A stretch of 64,000 bases of DNA from Earliella scabrosa (lineage: Eukaryota; Basidiomycota; Agaricomycetes; Polyporales; Polyporaceae): assembly GCA_022605405.1 (NCBI GenBank), contig JABYQQ010000008.1, positions 124,001-188,000 of the forward strand. The letters are read 5' to 3'. The translations under genes and the position numbers were made by a program. Positions 30,992-44,229 of this stretch are shown piece by piece. The notes beneath the pieces are model-generated. The model saw only the letters and a program-made list of their open reading frames with translations, was not told the DNA's origin and made no database searches. The number at the start of each line of letters is the position of its first letter. Position 1 is the first letter of the stretch.

Positions 30992-33291
30992 ATGCAGCTT
31001 CTCAATCTCCTCGTCTCCGCGTCCCTGCTCACTTCGGCGTTCGCGGCTACCGCGGAGGAGTGGAGAAAGCGTTCGATTTATCAGTGCGTTGATCTTGCGC
31101 CATTTCCATGCTCTTGTTGACCAGCGCGTGTCCAGGATAATCACGGACCGCTTTGCTCTTCCGAAGGGCGCAGACCTCAACGCCTGCGACCCAGGGCAAC
31201 AATCGTTTTGCGGCGGGACTTGGAAGACCATCACGGAGAACCTTGACTATATCCAGAATGCCGGTTTTACCGCCAGTGCGTATTGCCCCGTATCCAATCA
31301 CGTCTTCCCATACACATCCTCCCTCTCTCCGTTGTAGTCTGGATCAGTCCCGTGTCCCAGAACTACGAGGGACCGCGCACGCCTTATGGAGACCCATACC
31401 ACGGCTACTGGATTGCGGACGCCACCAAACTCAACTCCCGCTTCGGCACGGCAGATGACCTCAAGGAACTATCGGACGAGCTGCACCGTCGTGGAATGTC
31501 TGTTTCATTTGCTTCACGGATGCATTCCTCCGTTAATGTTGACGTGAGATTAGGTTCTTGATGGTCGACGTGGTCGTCAACAACGTGATGGCGTTGGACA
31601 CGGACCCAGACTTGTCTGGCTACATGTTCAAGGACAAGGTGGGACACTCTGCCGCTCTTCCGTCACGGCCTTACTAATACCACTACCGTCCAAATGCAGT
31701 CGCAATATCACTCGTATTGCCCCATTGAGTGGGGGAATGCCGCGAGCGAACAGAACTGTTGGCTGGGCGATACCAAGGTCACGCTACCGGACGTCAACAC
31801 CCAGAACCCTGGGGTCCTCTCCGCATACACGACATGGATCAAAGCGTTGGTGAAGGAATTCAAGATTGACGGCCTCCGTATCGATGGTGAGTGCGCGGAC
31901 ACACCAGATGCTCGGCGAACGCTGACTCATGCTCCCACGTTCTCGCCGGCGAAGCTGCAAAGTGAGTTAAATTGCCACTGGAATGCTTGCCGTTCTCATC
32001 CTCTGCCGTCAAGGCATGTGAACATGGACTTCTGGCCGCAGTTTTGTGGAGCGGCGGGCGTATATTGTATCGGGGAAGTCTTCGACGCCGATGCTGGGTA
32101 CGTCACTCCGCATGCGCATGATGCGCCTTCTTTGCTCACGTCCGAGGCAGCAAGGCGTTGCAGTACCAGGGCCCCCAGGCTCTGGACGCTATTCTCAATT
32201 ACCCGATGTACAGTGCATTGGTCGATGCGTTTGTCATCCCTGGAAAGCAAAATATGAGCGCGCTCACCGACATGATTGCTCAAATCAAAGAGAAGTCGAC
32301 GGTTAGCAGTACAACGTCTCCTGCAACCCAATCTCTGACTGATGGATACTTGAATGCATTAGGACCCGACTCTGCTTGGGAACTTCCTTGAAGATCATGA
32401 TGTTCCCCGCTGGGCGAACCTGTCTGTCGACCCACAGAGCATGTGGAATGCGATGATCTTCAACTTCATGTCGGACGGCATTCCCATCGTATACTACGGT
32501 CAGGAGCAGGGTTTCAGTGGCAACGCCGACCCGGTAAGAGCGTCTCTTATCAACAAAGTCGTATCATTTATTGACCAGTCCGCAGTACAACCGTGAGCCG
32601 CTCTGGCCTTCCGGCTACGAGAACACCACTAGCTACATCATCATCTCTAAGCTTAACCAGGTATGACATCTGACTGCCTTCGAATGGGAGACTGTGACCG
32701 AACATATACGTCCCTCCAGCTACGCAACTTCATGATCAACAGCACCTCCGACTGGGTCACGACCCCGATGGAGGTCCTTAGCCAGACTGACGAAGGCATC
32801 GCCTTCATGAAGGGCAGCGTGATCACCGTCTTGACGAACATCGGCTCTCCAGTAAGCCGCTCTGCCTCCAGCTTTCCGTGCGCTCTCACAGGAGCCTGCC
32901 CTTAGCCTCAGAACGTCAGCATACATGCGAAGACGCCGCTGAGCAGCAGTTCTCCTACCACCGAGTGAGCGATGTCAGTCCTGCTCCTCCTCTGCTTGTC
33001 CTGATGATACCTCTGCCCAGCATCCTGACCTGCAAGCAATACGCCATCGGCAGCGGAGGCGTCGTTGAGATCCAGTACGCGAAGGGCGGCGTCCCCGTCA
33101 TCCTTGTTCCCGACGACTCCCTGGCAGGCTCCGGGTTCTGTGGCCGTGAGCTTGCCACCGGGGCGTCCGAGCTAGGCACGCAGGCTGGGGATGCTAACGC
33201 GGCGCCGAAGCATGTGTCGTCGCTGTTCGCGACATCGCTTGCGCTCTTGGCGGGTGCGTTCATGAGCATCGCGGGTCTGGCCGCTCTGTAG
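30992..33291 (+). CDS. GH13 alpha-amylase, secreted, probably GPI-anchored
   Basis: Endo-acting alpha-1,4-glucan hydrolase. The protein opens with a signal peptide (MQLLNLLVSASLLTSAFAAT) and the fungal amylase start RKRSIYQIITDRFA. About ten exons follow. Conserved region I reads VVVNNV (Asn where many amylases have His). The catalytic Asp is in DGLRID, the acid/base Glu in CIGEVFD and the third carboxylate in FLEDHDVPR. PIVYYGQEQGF is also typical. A C-terminal beta domain follows, then a small-residue stretch and a hydrophobic tail (SLFATSLALLAGAFMSIAGL) with nothing after it, as in GPI-anchored proteins. No starch-binding CBM20 is present. The role could be external starch use or cell-wall alpha-glucan processing; the anchor favours the latter (inference). 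Confidence 0.88.
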
Positions 33292-34140
33292 TTGCGGGCT
33301 CTTCACGACTTTCTCTATCTTTTGGGCGACTCTTGTGCGGTACTTGGCTGGTTGTGTGGTCTGACCATTCGTTGCACCCTATTTGCGTTCTCTTTCCATG
33401 TCATCATTGGTGTGGGTCGAAGATCGGTGATATACTTCGGGAGGGGTTGGAGTTGGGTTGGAGTCGCAGTCTTTTGTGTTTCGCTCGCGGGATGTACTAT
33501 AATCGGATTTACTAGTACAGATTACACGAATTAATCACACCTACGGAACGAGAGCAGATTAGCTCACGCCCGGGGCTTTCGGGAGGTTAGCCACATGCGG
33601 CGCGTGACGATGATGCGCGTCACACACGAGCATCCACAACTTTCGTAGGTGCAGCTAAATTGGGCCGTTCAGATCGGTCGCCGGTAGATACGCACATGTA
33701 CAAGTATATGCAAGTCGGTACCTGTTCTTGGCGCCAATCTGTCATGAGGGCCTGAGAGAGATTGGCGGGGGTCGATGGACCCGCGGGCACACGCGGCGAG
33801 AAGGGAGTCGACGAGGTTAGGTCTGGAGGGGACGATGTCCTCTCAAGGGGGAGCAAACTGCGCACGGGCTTACGCACAGGTTGGAAGCTCGCATGGGGCG
33901 GCTTGTACTTCGGGTGTTGGAAGATTTGTCCGTGTGCCTACAAAGGGGAATCAATTATAGACCAATGTCATCGACTGGCAGGGCGGATCCCGTCGCGCGG
34001 CCCATGACATTGTATTTGAGCGACATGCGCTATGCGAGATCATGGGAGGGAGAATCTGGGAATGCATGAGATAGACGTGCGACTTCATCGTCGAGTGTGA
34101 ATTCTAACGCAGAACGTGGTCGATACGTCTAGTCGCTCGG
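33292..34140. other. Intergenic region, amylase and RtcA 3' ends
   Basis: Both neighbours end here. No supported exon on either strand; several short ORFs lack splice or family support. Confidence 0.5.
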
Positions 34141-35414
34141 TTAAGGGTTCCCTGTAGTGGGCGAGACGTATCCTATCCCGTCGCATTCAATGATGGCGCC
34201 CTTCTCCGATTCGTCGATGCGAAACTTGGCTGGCGTGACCTGCTCGGCTACCCATATAGCCGTTCTAGTGACTGTCAGTTAAGAGGCGTAAGGAGCAGCC
34301 TTGAGCTCGGAACCCACCTAGTATGAAGGGTTAGGGGACCAGTCTTGACTCTGGACTTCCCTTGAGCGAGAGCGAGGAAAATGATCATTTGGTCCTGCCG
34401 ATGATTCATTTTCCTAGCCCATCCAGGCGACGACGGAAACTCACCTGCATGTATTCATCCACGCAGCCTCCATGGTCGAGGTTCGCTGCGAGCTCTTGGG
34501 CCGCGTCGCGTCCTACGCGTGCGGCGTCGACTCCCTTCCTCCCCAGCGCGCTGCCACCAATGACACATCCGTCCTCCGTTTCCGCCCAGAGCACGATGCC
34601 AGAACCACTCCCGAATGCGTCGCTGGGTTTCTCGCGTACAGACTCAATCTTGACACGTTTGGGGTTGATCCCAGCATTTGCCAGGGCGTCCTCGGCGACG
34701 GTACGCATGGTGTCGGCAATACTCTTGGGCAGGCCGGCTACATACGATTTCCCGTACACCCTTTTCACATCGCCTCGTTCGGTGAGCGTAACCGCGGGGA
34801 GATGTCGAGTTATGGGAGGCACGGTGACGCGCACTTGGCCGCCGCCTTTGGGGTAGTAGCCACGTTTGACGACCTGCAATTGTGGATCCAAGCCCAGGTG
34901 TTTGCGGAGAAAGGGGAGGAAGACGTGCTCCGTAAAGTCAATCTGGGGAGCAAACGCGGCATTCGTTCCTCCGCGAAGGATCAATGTGGATGGCTCGGCC
35001 AGCTCGGCGGAGAAGACGAGGCATGGCAACGACACTTGAAGCAGGAGGGCGATAGAGCCCGCAGTGCCAGGATCGGCGGTGTACGATTGATTCGTGCGGG
35101 GACTGCTCTGGGGATGGAACGTTATGGTTGAGGACCCGGTCTCGCACCCCTCCAAACGCGCAGAGCAGATTTCGGCGACCAGTCGCAAACCTAGTGATGT
35201 GCCCGTATTGGCTTCAATACAACCATCGAGGGTGTGGTTGGTACCCACCTGCGGCATGCTGGTACTTCAATCCTGGAGGAGTGCGGCTCGCTCGAATGTT
35301 ATGGATTGAGATTGGGCGAGAGAGCAAGGCAGAGAGTCCTACGGCGATACGGAGCAGCTGTCCTCCACCCTCCAGTACACTTCCGTCGATCTTAATTACT
35401 TCCGTAGCCGCCAT
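34141..35414 (-). CDS. RTCA: RNA 3'-terminal phosphate cyclase
   Basis: Converts RNA 3'-phosphate ends to 2',3'-cyclic phosphate using ATP. The start [19 protein letters not shown] is the classic RtcA N-terminus. Downstream are [65 protein letters not shown] and the active-site His motif [11 protein letters not shown]. Exons: 35414-35249; a long second exon to about 34,445; one beginning [16 protein letters not shown]; and a last exon with [19 protein letters not shown] ending GNP. The final two exons are only recovered by splicing, and they complete the domain. The start is the first Met of the conserved block. Divergent from the HOOK gene. Confidence 0.93.
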
Positions 35415-35740
35415 CTTGCTGGAGTCGACAACGATTTCTTGGTTGGTGTTTGGGAGCACAACCGCAGCAGCAAGAGATAAGAAGCAAGTGTATTGGAGTC
35501 ATGATGGTGGGTGTAGAGAAACGCGATTCAGTGCACGCGTCGGCACCGCGCTGGTGGGCGCGCGGCGGCGAAGTCTCCGACTTGGGACGCGACTGCACCT
35601 TGGACCACCCCCACTGTGCCTTGCGTTCGCTCGACTTCTGCGCTCTCGACGACCGCGAGGGTAATACTGCTAGACTGAGCTCCGCCTTATACCTTCTGGC
35701 TGCTATATACCCTCCGATCTAGACGAGCAGCTCCGGAACC
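35415..35740. other. Shared divergent promoter region of RTCA and HOOK
   Basis: About 326 bp separate the two start codons. A TATATA at 35704-35709 lies 32 bp before the HOOK ATG, which would leave almost no 5' leader, so its role is doubtful. Confidence 0.5.
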
Positions 35741-38700
35741 ATGTCCGTTGACTCCCAAAGAAAGGAGCTCAATGCCTTCTTCTCGTTCTTCGCCACTTTC
35801 GACTTATCCCGCCCGGTGACCACTATAGCGGACCTGTCTGATGGAGCAGCATTGTTCGAGATCCTATCTATCGTGTGAGTGCGAGATATACCGTGATATA
35901 TACCGCTCCTCCTGAGTCGTGCTTCCAATCCTAGCGATGCCGAATACTTCCGCCAGCCCGGACGACCTGCCGCGCAACCCTCGGACAACTGGGTGTTGCG
36001 CTTCAGTGCTCTCAAGAAACTGTACAGGCTCATGACGCAGTACTTCTCCGAAGTCCTCCACCAACCCACCAGTGCTCTGGAGGTACCGGACCTCCAGGCA
36101 ATCGCCAAGGATTACAATGTCAATGCTACCCTCATAATGTGCCGCCTCACCATTGCAATCGCTGTGCAATGCGAGAACAACAAGGAGATCATCGAGCGCA
36201 TACAGAAGTTGACGGAATCGGAGCAGCATGCTCTCATGCGGGTCATTGAGCAGGTATGTCCCACCCCTCGAATCTATTGCGGTCGGCTGAGTACTACGAC
36301 AGATCATGGCTAAAGTCAGGAGTTCTGCTGATGCCGGAATGGAAGCTAGCATGACCGAGTACGTACAAGACGCGTCAGGCTGCTGCTGCTAGTGATTGAA
36401 TACCACCCAGGGACGACCACTACTACCAAATCCAATCAGAACGAAGCCGAATACTCTCTGAAAAGGAGACGCTCGAGAAGGTCTACCAGACCCTATTGGA
36501 GGAACATCGAACACTGCAAACCAATTTCGATGACATCGTCTCGGAGAAGGATGATGCCCTTGCGCAACTACGGCAGGCACAGCGCGAGGCAGACAGCAAG
36601 CGCGTCGATACTCGTGGAGATGCTGTACTCAGGGGCGAGATCGACAGGCTTCGGGCGGACCTGTGAGTACTGCAACCCTTGTGGGGGTGTCCGAAGGGCT
36701 GATACTGAAGGAGGATATCAGCCAGAAGAGCGAAGACAATCTCGCCATGGCAGAGTCGGAACTCGACAAGCAGACAGTACTGGTTACCGACCTCACACGG
36801 AAAGTGGACGAGCTGCAAGCCAAGGCGGACGAGGCAACTCGGTTGAAGGACCAACTTGATGAGTGAGTATCGTTCTACACGACGCATCCATGCGCTCACC
36901 GCTACCTCAGGTACCGTCATGCAGCCGATAAACTCCAGAAGACAGAAAATGTCATGGAGAAGTACAAGAAGAAGCTACAAGAGGCCGCCGACATGCGCCA
37001 GCAGGTCAAGGTACACGCACATGTCAATGATCGGTATTTGTAGCAGTACTCAAGCCATTCGCAGGCCTTGGAGAAGCAGAACGCGGACCTGGTGGACAAG
37101 AACGCTGCCCTCGAGGAGGAATATCGCAAAGTCGCCGCTTTCAAGCCGCTCATGGAGTCGTACAAATCGCAGATTGCGGAACTGGAGACCAAGGGTTCCG
37201 CTCGCAGCAAGGAGATTGACACGCTGAAGTTCGAGCTTGAACAGACGAAGACGAAACTGAAGGTCACCATGGAGGAGCGTGCGAAGGATTCCGAGACTCT
37301 AGAGCTCTACCAAGAGCGTGTGCGCGAGCTCGAGCTCACATCTCAGCGACCCGTCGCGGCGTCGCGTGCACGACCCCAAGCGGACAGTGAGGCTCACGAT
37401 AGCATGTCCGAATTCACCGAGGCAGAACTGCTTGGTACGGGTGTCGCGTCAGCAGACGACGATGCGGATGTGGCGGGTCTCGGCGAGGAGCTCGACACGG
37501 CGATAACCGGTACGACCATGACAGACCTCAAGTTACAGGTACGCAAACTGCAGCGAGAGCTTGAAGCAGTACGCAAGAACGAGGCAGACGCCAGCCGTGT
37601 CCTCGTCCTGGAGAACCTCCTCGAGGATGCTAACCGCATGAAGGCGCGTTATGAGGCCGACTACCTGGCTGCCCATCGTGAGAAGCTCATGCTTCAGAAC
37701 GATCTGGAGGAAATCCGGAGTGGCAAGTCGATGGGCGACGGGTGCGTTTCCTCATGGTTCGGAGTGTCTCCTGGTTCTGATGCCTCCCCAGAGCGGAGGC
37801 TGCCATTGCTTTGCGCCAGCGTCTGAACGAGACTGTCGACGAACTCGATAAGCTCAGGAAAGAGCACGCCGAACTTGAAGTCAAGTTTGAGTCGATGTCG
37901 AAGGAGCTGACCGTTGCGAAGTCCGACTGTGAGTCCACGCCAACTTCCCTAGGTCTAATTGCCTCCGCTCTAACTTCCTAATCTGCACAGTGACGCTCGT
38001 CAACCGGGATCAGCTAGACATTCTGAAGACCCTACGTGAATCGGTCAACGAGGACAAGGCTGAACTTGAAGCCGAGGTCGACCGTTTGCGGAATCAGATC
38101 AAAGAGCTGTCAGATAAGAACAAGATGCAGCTTGAGCAGATCAATGGCTTGCTCCTCGAGAAGGTCAACCTTCAAAGCGAGGGCATCGATCAGCGAGACA
38201 GAATGCTCCAGCGCGAACGAGCCATTGGGTAAGATTAATTCACATAGCGGTCTCATACCTCTGTTCACACTTCGTATCAGCGACCTTCGCGCCTCTCTTT
38301 CCGGAAAGGACGTGCCGGAGGATATCAAACAGCGCATGCTCGCCTTGCACGAAGAGAACGTCAGCCTCAAGGAGCAATACAAGACGGCTCAAGAGAAGCT
38401 TGTCAAGGCCAAGGCGGTAAGTTCATACTCTCGTACTATGCGTTGACATTGGCTGACAGTCATCGTGTAGTTCATCAAACAGCAAGACAAGCTGTTCAAG
38501 GAGGAGCATGCCAAGAGCATTGGCGGCGTTCCATCTGTATGTGATCTGTCACGGCCCCCGTATGCGAAACTCACTACGTCATAGGGAGCGTTCGAAGAGG
38601 CGGAGAACAGCTATCGCTCTCAAATCAAGATCCTGGAAGAGGATAACGCTCGCCAGAAGGTAAACAAGCTTGCATTCACGTATCCTCAGTCTGTTGTTGA

Positions 38701-38963
38701 CGCGACGTCCAGCGGTTGTTGGTCGAGGCCACAAACCGTTATCGGAGAGAACAGGTCCTCATGCTCAGCGTTCTGCATGGCATGGGAATGCACACAGCGC
38801 GAGAACAGCTTGGATATGCGAAGCAGCAAACTCGTCCAGAACCGACGAGTTGGCTCAAGCAGCAACGACAGAACGTAAGTCAACTCTCTGGGATGTCCTT
38901 GACTATGTCTCGCTGACGGTACGTTTCTGTCTGACACAGCTGGGTCCGATGCTGCGGCGATAA
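35741..38963 (+). CDS. HOOK-family dynein cargo adaptor
   Basis: Long coiled-coil adaptor linking early endosomes to dynein (Hok1 in Ustilago, HookA in Aspergillus). The N-terminal HOOK (calponin-homology-like) domain reads RKELNAFFSFFATFDLSRPV, LSDGAALFEILSIV, WVLRFSALKKLYRLM and ALMRVIEQ. It is followed from about 36,310 by heptad-rich sequence to near the C-terminus (for example KYKKKLQEAADMRQQVKALE and FELEQTKTKLKVTMEERAKD), and a short C-terminal piece ending LGPMLRR. At least ten exons with short introns. The overall length of roughly 800 aa and the domain order fit the family. The last two small exons are the least certain. Confidence 0.87.
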
Positions 38964-39355
38964 GTACACCTCTAACGCTCCGTTCGCCTTCATACTCGTA
39001 CATTATTGGACACCTCTCATCTCACCTTGGCTACCTGCGGCTCGCTTGGTTCACTCGCATGTTCTGTATCGCATCAAGGATCGTCTTCATTGTAATCAAT
39101 CCATTCATTTCCCCGGAGTCATGTTGCGTCGCTGAGGTTAAGGAATGCGGCTTCAGCGTCGGGAAGAATATGTCCGGCGACCTCGGCCATGTATGTGGAT
39201 GTGTTAAAAGCGTGCGCTGGTGACTCCTTGATGCATCGGTTGCTGTGGCGATCTTAGCTCGCACAATGTCGCTCACGCAGCAACGAGCCACACCTTGGGT
39301 CTTCAAGTTCACAAAGTACTAACCGGTGGCAGTCGGTACCGTACCCTGCAGAGTG
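38964..39355. other. Intergenic region between convergent genes
   Basis: Lies between the HOOK and F-box stop codons. Likely 3' UTRs; no exon supported. Confidence 0.5.
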
Positions 39356-41333
39356 TCATTGCGGCGTTGTTGCTGCGATACATCGAACACACAATCCTCC
39401 ATCATTTGAAAGTGTACGTGTGGTAACCCAGCCCGAGCCTCTCTCGATATGGCGGGGTATATTCATGCTGTGTACGACGTTCTTCAGATTACGAACGCGA
39501 ATTTTGTGCAACTCACTCACCACAACTGTCCAGCCGTCACGATTTGTCGTGACCAGAGTGGGCTCGTGGTCTTCTGGAAAGGAAACCTGGGGCCCCTGGT
39601 AGGCGACATATGGAACTGTAGCCCGCAACTTGTCGTACTGGAAGCAGCTGATGTCCTTTAACGGAGTCAAGCGTCCGTGGTCGCGGGAAGCAGGGACTTC
39701 TCGGCCATGGCGCGCGGTCCACGGATTGAGGTCGATGATTACGATGTTCCCCGAGTTGGTTTTCTTCATCTTCTGATCCTGATGGACCAAGGCGACCCGC
39801 GACCCGTAGGGGCAAAGCGCAACCGCCCTGTGTCCGGACATGTTCAGCATCAGACTGCCTTCCTTGCCCCATTCGTGCCAAAAGACCCTGAAAGGCCGCG
39901 GTTCATCTGGGCCAAGTTCATGCGCGCGGTCGAGCTGTTCACGGAAAGTGGATCCAGGGACCAGCAGGATAGTCGTGGACAGGGTGGGCGCATAGATGGC
40001 GAAGCGAACTGGGATCACCGCCAACATGGGATCGGGCAGGAAGGGTGCTCTCGCATCAGGGGAGGGTGAATGGACTTTGGACTGGTGGTCATGATGGACT
40101 GAACACCGAAATGCCCCCAGAGGCAGCTCCAGGACTAGAATTGGCTCATCTGACTGCGGCGCGTCGCCCGAGGGGCGGAATCGGTACACTTCTACTTCTT
40201 CTTGACGGAGAGCCGTGACGAGGATGTACGAGTCATTCAAGAATGTGTATGAGACCTGAGGGAGGAGGGTCTTGCGCTACGATTGCACATTGTCAGAGGT
40301 TGTCTTTGAGGGGGACTGTTAACCCGACTTACCCAGATCAATTGGCCAGCCTGCCAGTCCCATATCTCAACGTCACTGTCTGAAGGACCCGAGACGGATG
40401 CCTGCCAGACAACGTACTGTCGATAAATCTTGACCGGAAACACCAGCCCACGATGAGACACTGTGTCAAGCGTAGCGCTAGCGGCGACAGGATGTCTCTC
40501 GCCTGTCCGGCTGGATAACATATGCATTCGAACCGTCCTGGTCAAGGCTGCGTTAGGCGACCCCTAGACATTCTCCCATGAGAGGCGAATGACTGGCACC
40601 CACCACGTCACGGTGCTGACGACCTCGGAGATCACAAGCAGGTCTTGCGACGTGTCCAGTGCCTCTATACGACTCTGTGCCATTCGAATGGAGAGATGTC
40701 GAACAGCAGAGCCGGATGCGCTGGGCACGGCCGAGGGCGGCGAGCGGATCTCGATGCTGTGTCCGCCCTCCTTGTACACCGCATAGAGCACGGTACCCCC
40801 GCAAACCAGTACTTGGACAAAGTTATCGATAGCGGGCCATGTGTGCCTGTCGGAGTGGAATGCGGCGCTCTGCGAGCGCAGGCGATGGGCTCGAACTTCA
40901 TTGTGCCGCTCCGCGAGCGTGGTCCCTCCGGGAGGGCCGTCGATCATGCCAGCGGCGGCAAGTTCTATCCTGTATCGAGAGGCCAGATCGTCTTTCAAGA
41001 GTTCCGCCCACATGCGACAAACCTTATTCGCGTTTATTCAGCATCCAACATGAGTCGGCACAGAACTTTGACTCGTACCTGCTGACATGCAAGGAGGTCG
41101 TCCACGCCGACCAACCCAAAGATGATGACAAAGATGTCGTGAGGAAGAGTACATATTGGGGACTCAGCCTGAGTCTGAACCTGGTGTGGTTCGTTATCAA
41201 GAGGTGGCTCTGCAGGGCTGGGAGTTGACTCTCGGATCGTCGGGCCCAGCGCCGGTCCAGTCCATAATTGTTGCACCATGCGAGAGAGTCTAGACGGACT
41301 CTTCAACACACTGAGACTGCGAGTCGAATGCAT
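39356..41333 (-). CDS. F-box protein with predicted beta-propeller C-terminus
   Basis: Four exons: from ATG 41333, then from about 41,030, from about 40,560, and a last exon running to the TGA at 39356. The F-box is near the N-terminus (ICTLPHDIFVIIFGLVGVDD, LLACQQVCRMWAELL), the latter joined across an intron. The rest of about 600 aa is beta-rich with repeated 'D..EIWDWQAGQLIWV' and 'NIVIIDLNPWTA'-like strands, resembling the propeller-like C-termini of the expanded Agaricomycete F-box families. By analogy it would be a substrate receptor of an SCF ubiquitin ligase; the target is unknown. All three introns keep the frame. Confidence 0.75.
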
Positions 41334-41975
41334 CGTGGGATGGTTGCTTCTGGGGGTACTGAAGAGAAAAGTGTGGTTAGGTGTCTTCGGTCAACGGCTC
41401 ATGATATATGGGGCAGGTCACCATGGGCGCTATGGAGTAGCTGATTGCGCAGCGTGCGGCTTGGCTGGCCCGACAGAGGTGACATCGGACACGTCAACTG
41501 ATGGTGAATGGCGGTGACGCGGACGAATCGAGTCATGCAATATGGCAGTTGTGTCTGCGCCAGGACGTGGGATAGAGACGTGGCACGTATGTAGACGCAG
41601 TGCTGCTGCAACGCAGCTAGCCCACGCTGACGTTGTATTAGCACAGCTCTTGGACTTCACGCGCACGCACAGGTCCTGACAGGCCGGACTCCGAAGCTAC
41701 AACCGTCTGGTGGAAACGTGGAACTAACTTGTGGTACTGGTTTCACGCTACTGTCGCCCAGTGGTCGCTATCTCCACTACTGCGTTTCGGGTCCATGATC
41801 TTCAAGGTCCCCGCCGGAACTGCAATGGGAAATGTCATAAAAGGATACGGGTGTGGTTCTAATACAGCATGAGGTACTCCATTATGCAAGGCAAGTCTGA
41901 CAGACGGGTCAGGGGCAGTACACGTAGTCCGGAATAAATACGAAACGCGCGAACACGGTCGGTCGTCAATTATCG
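41334..41975. other. Intergenic region, F-box 5' end and CDC50 3' end
   Basis: Both neighbours are on the minus strand. This should contain the F-box gene promoter. Nothing else recognised. Confidence 0.5.
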
Positions 41976-43505
41976 TCACCGGTTGAAGGAAAGCAGAGAC
42001 ATGTCGCCCAGTTTCCTGCGCAGACGGACGCACGCACGCGGTCAGTCAGGACGAGCAGGCGCGATGGCAATGGGGAAGGTATGAGGACGCACCTTGGCTT
42101 GACGAGATGTCGGATGGTACCGAGAATGCCAAGAAGGACAAGAAGACCAGCTGCTCCCACATACGCCCAACCCAAGAATGGGTTCTTCCCGCCCATCCAC
42201 GACACCGTCGAGATCACAATTCCCTTGGTGCCCTTGAATGGGCGTACAGGGAAGTCTGTAACCGGAGTTCAAGACCGAAGATAGCGGACATGGGGATGCA
42301 AAGCACTCACTCAGGTTGACGGTGATCTGGTAACGTCCCCTCACAAGCTTCGTGTTGTCGTTGCGGCCCCAGAGCTTCGTGAACGTCGGAAGACCCGCGG
42401 TCCTCATCCAGTTCTGGAAGTGCTCGTCGTTCCGGAGGTCGGGAGGGGGGTTCTCCTCCGTGTAGCCGTTGGGGAACTGCAGCGCCCAATTGGGCGGGGG
42501 GACAATTTGCGAGAGCTCGTAGTTCGGCTTCGACGTGTACTTCTTCGCCTCTCCTGGCCACGCAATGCCCTTCTCAGACCAGGTGTAATTTGTCGACGAG
42601 TCCGTCGTCAGAGTGAGGCCTGAGAAGGTATCTGCAGAATGAAATGCGTCAGCACTCCGCCCCATTGTCCCACAGGAATGTCGCCACAGCGCAAAACAGG
42701 AGCGTCGCACCCACCGTTGAAGACCGAGTTCGCGATCAGGCCGCACGGGTACACCGCCTTGTCGCCGATCGCGCCGAGGGGCTTGCAGTCCCCGCCCTTG
42801 AGCTTGTCCGCGCTGACAAAGTCGCCGCGGAGCTGGTTCTGGTCGAGGCTCTTCACGTACCGCCGGTGGTTCTGGTAGAAGTTCGTGAGCTTGTAGTAGA
42901 GCAGCACCGGCGGGCTGATGTCTGCGGGCACGTCGAACTGCAGCACGCACTGCCGCTGCGCGTTCGGCGCCGCGTTGGCGTCGCCCGAGCGGTCGACGAA
43001 CGCCCACTGCGGCTTGGTGAACGGCGCGTCCGAGTCGGCGGCGCGCAGCTTGTAGGTGTACTTGTCCGAGGGCATGTCGGTGAAGGTCGGGGTGGAGCCG
43101 GTCTGGGCGTCGAGCAGCTCGCAGTCGGTGTAGTCGAGGTCAATCTCGGTGACCTGAGATACACAACGATGCGTATGAGGGAAACGTGTAGCACGGACTT
43201 GATGACATGGAGACGTACGAGACTGCTGCCCCAGATGAGGAGCGCGCCGATGGGCGCAAAGAGGATCCCGATGATGAATAGTGTCGGGAGGACCGTGCGC
43301 GGGGTGAGGATGGGCTGCCATGCCTTCAGCCGCTGCTGCTTGAAGGCGGTATCTGGGAGAGAACGGCGACGAGACACGGCATTGAGCCGTCTTCCCTCCA
43401 CGAGCATCACACGCAATGTCACTCACTCGCCGGTCTCCGCCAGCTGCCCTTCTCCTTCTTGGACCCCTCGCCGTCCTCGTTCTTCTTGCGGTTGAAGAGT
43501 CCCAT
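41976..43505 (-). CDS. Cdc50/Lem3-family subunit of P4-ATPase lipid flippases
   Basis: Beta-subunit needed for folding and export of phospholipid flippases. The N-terminus is basic ([20 protein letters not shown]). The first membrane segment is around [20 protein letters not shown]. The lumenal loop has the family blocks [74 protein letters not shown] and [16 protein letters not shown]. The second membrane segment ([18 protein letters not shown]) is followed by a short tail ending LLSFNR. Start at 43505; introns split the basic N-terminus, the loop and the tail, and the last exon ([10 protein letters not shown]) closes at TGA 41976. Length about 400 aa, normal for the family. Confidence 0.93.
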
Positions 43506-44229
43506 GCAAGCTCACGCTCGGCGGATACAGCGAAACCAGTTCAGCGACGGAGCAGACAGATAACGGGGGAGGCCAGCCGGGGAGGAAGGAGAGGATGGGA
43601 GATGGAGAGATGCGGAGGAAGCTGAGACACTGTGAGCGATGTCGGGCGGCGCTGCGAGAGCTCTCAGCATCCGCAGGAACAGCCAACGACCAATTACGTA
43701 AGCACCTTGGCCGGGAAACCGTTGGCGCCTTGGCCTCGGACGCATTTCGTCATTCCACTCACGAGAGCGTGCATTTTGAATGCAATCAGCCGTTGCGAGC
43801 GTACAGTCGAACCAAACAGCATGGGAGGTCAAGTACTACATACAACGTAAATTATGGACCCGTTTTGCACCCTTCATGGGAATAGGCCCGACGAAAACAG
43901 GCGACAGAACATACAGCAATAGTAGAAGGCGCTATACCATACATTTAACGAGCGGCGTAAAGGGAGAGTGCTCAGATGAAATGCTTTTGGAGGGAGAGGC
44001 TAGTGCAGGTCGGCCGCCGATTGATTGCATAGGCATGTAGCGATCGAGGTGCGAACATGGTGGATCGGCATGCTCTGGGGAGAAATGGGCACCGGCAGAC
44101 CGGACGTACCGCATACAAGATGCGAGGAACGACGCAGAGACACGATCACACGGAGTGGTGTCAGCGTCGCGGCTTGCTGCGATGGATGACCACGAAGGGC
44201 ACATGAGGCCAATGACAGTGCGGCAGGTG
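43506..44229. other. Intergenic region, CDC50 5' end and DUF6533 3' end
   Basis: No exon supported. Contains the CDC50 promoter next to its start codon. Confidence 0.5.

Noticed and set aside
42644..43495. 283-codon plus-strand ORF over the CDC50 gene
   Set aside because: It is antisense to clear Cdc50/Lem3 blocks; its Val/Arg-rich translation reflects high GC3 of the real gene.
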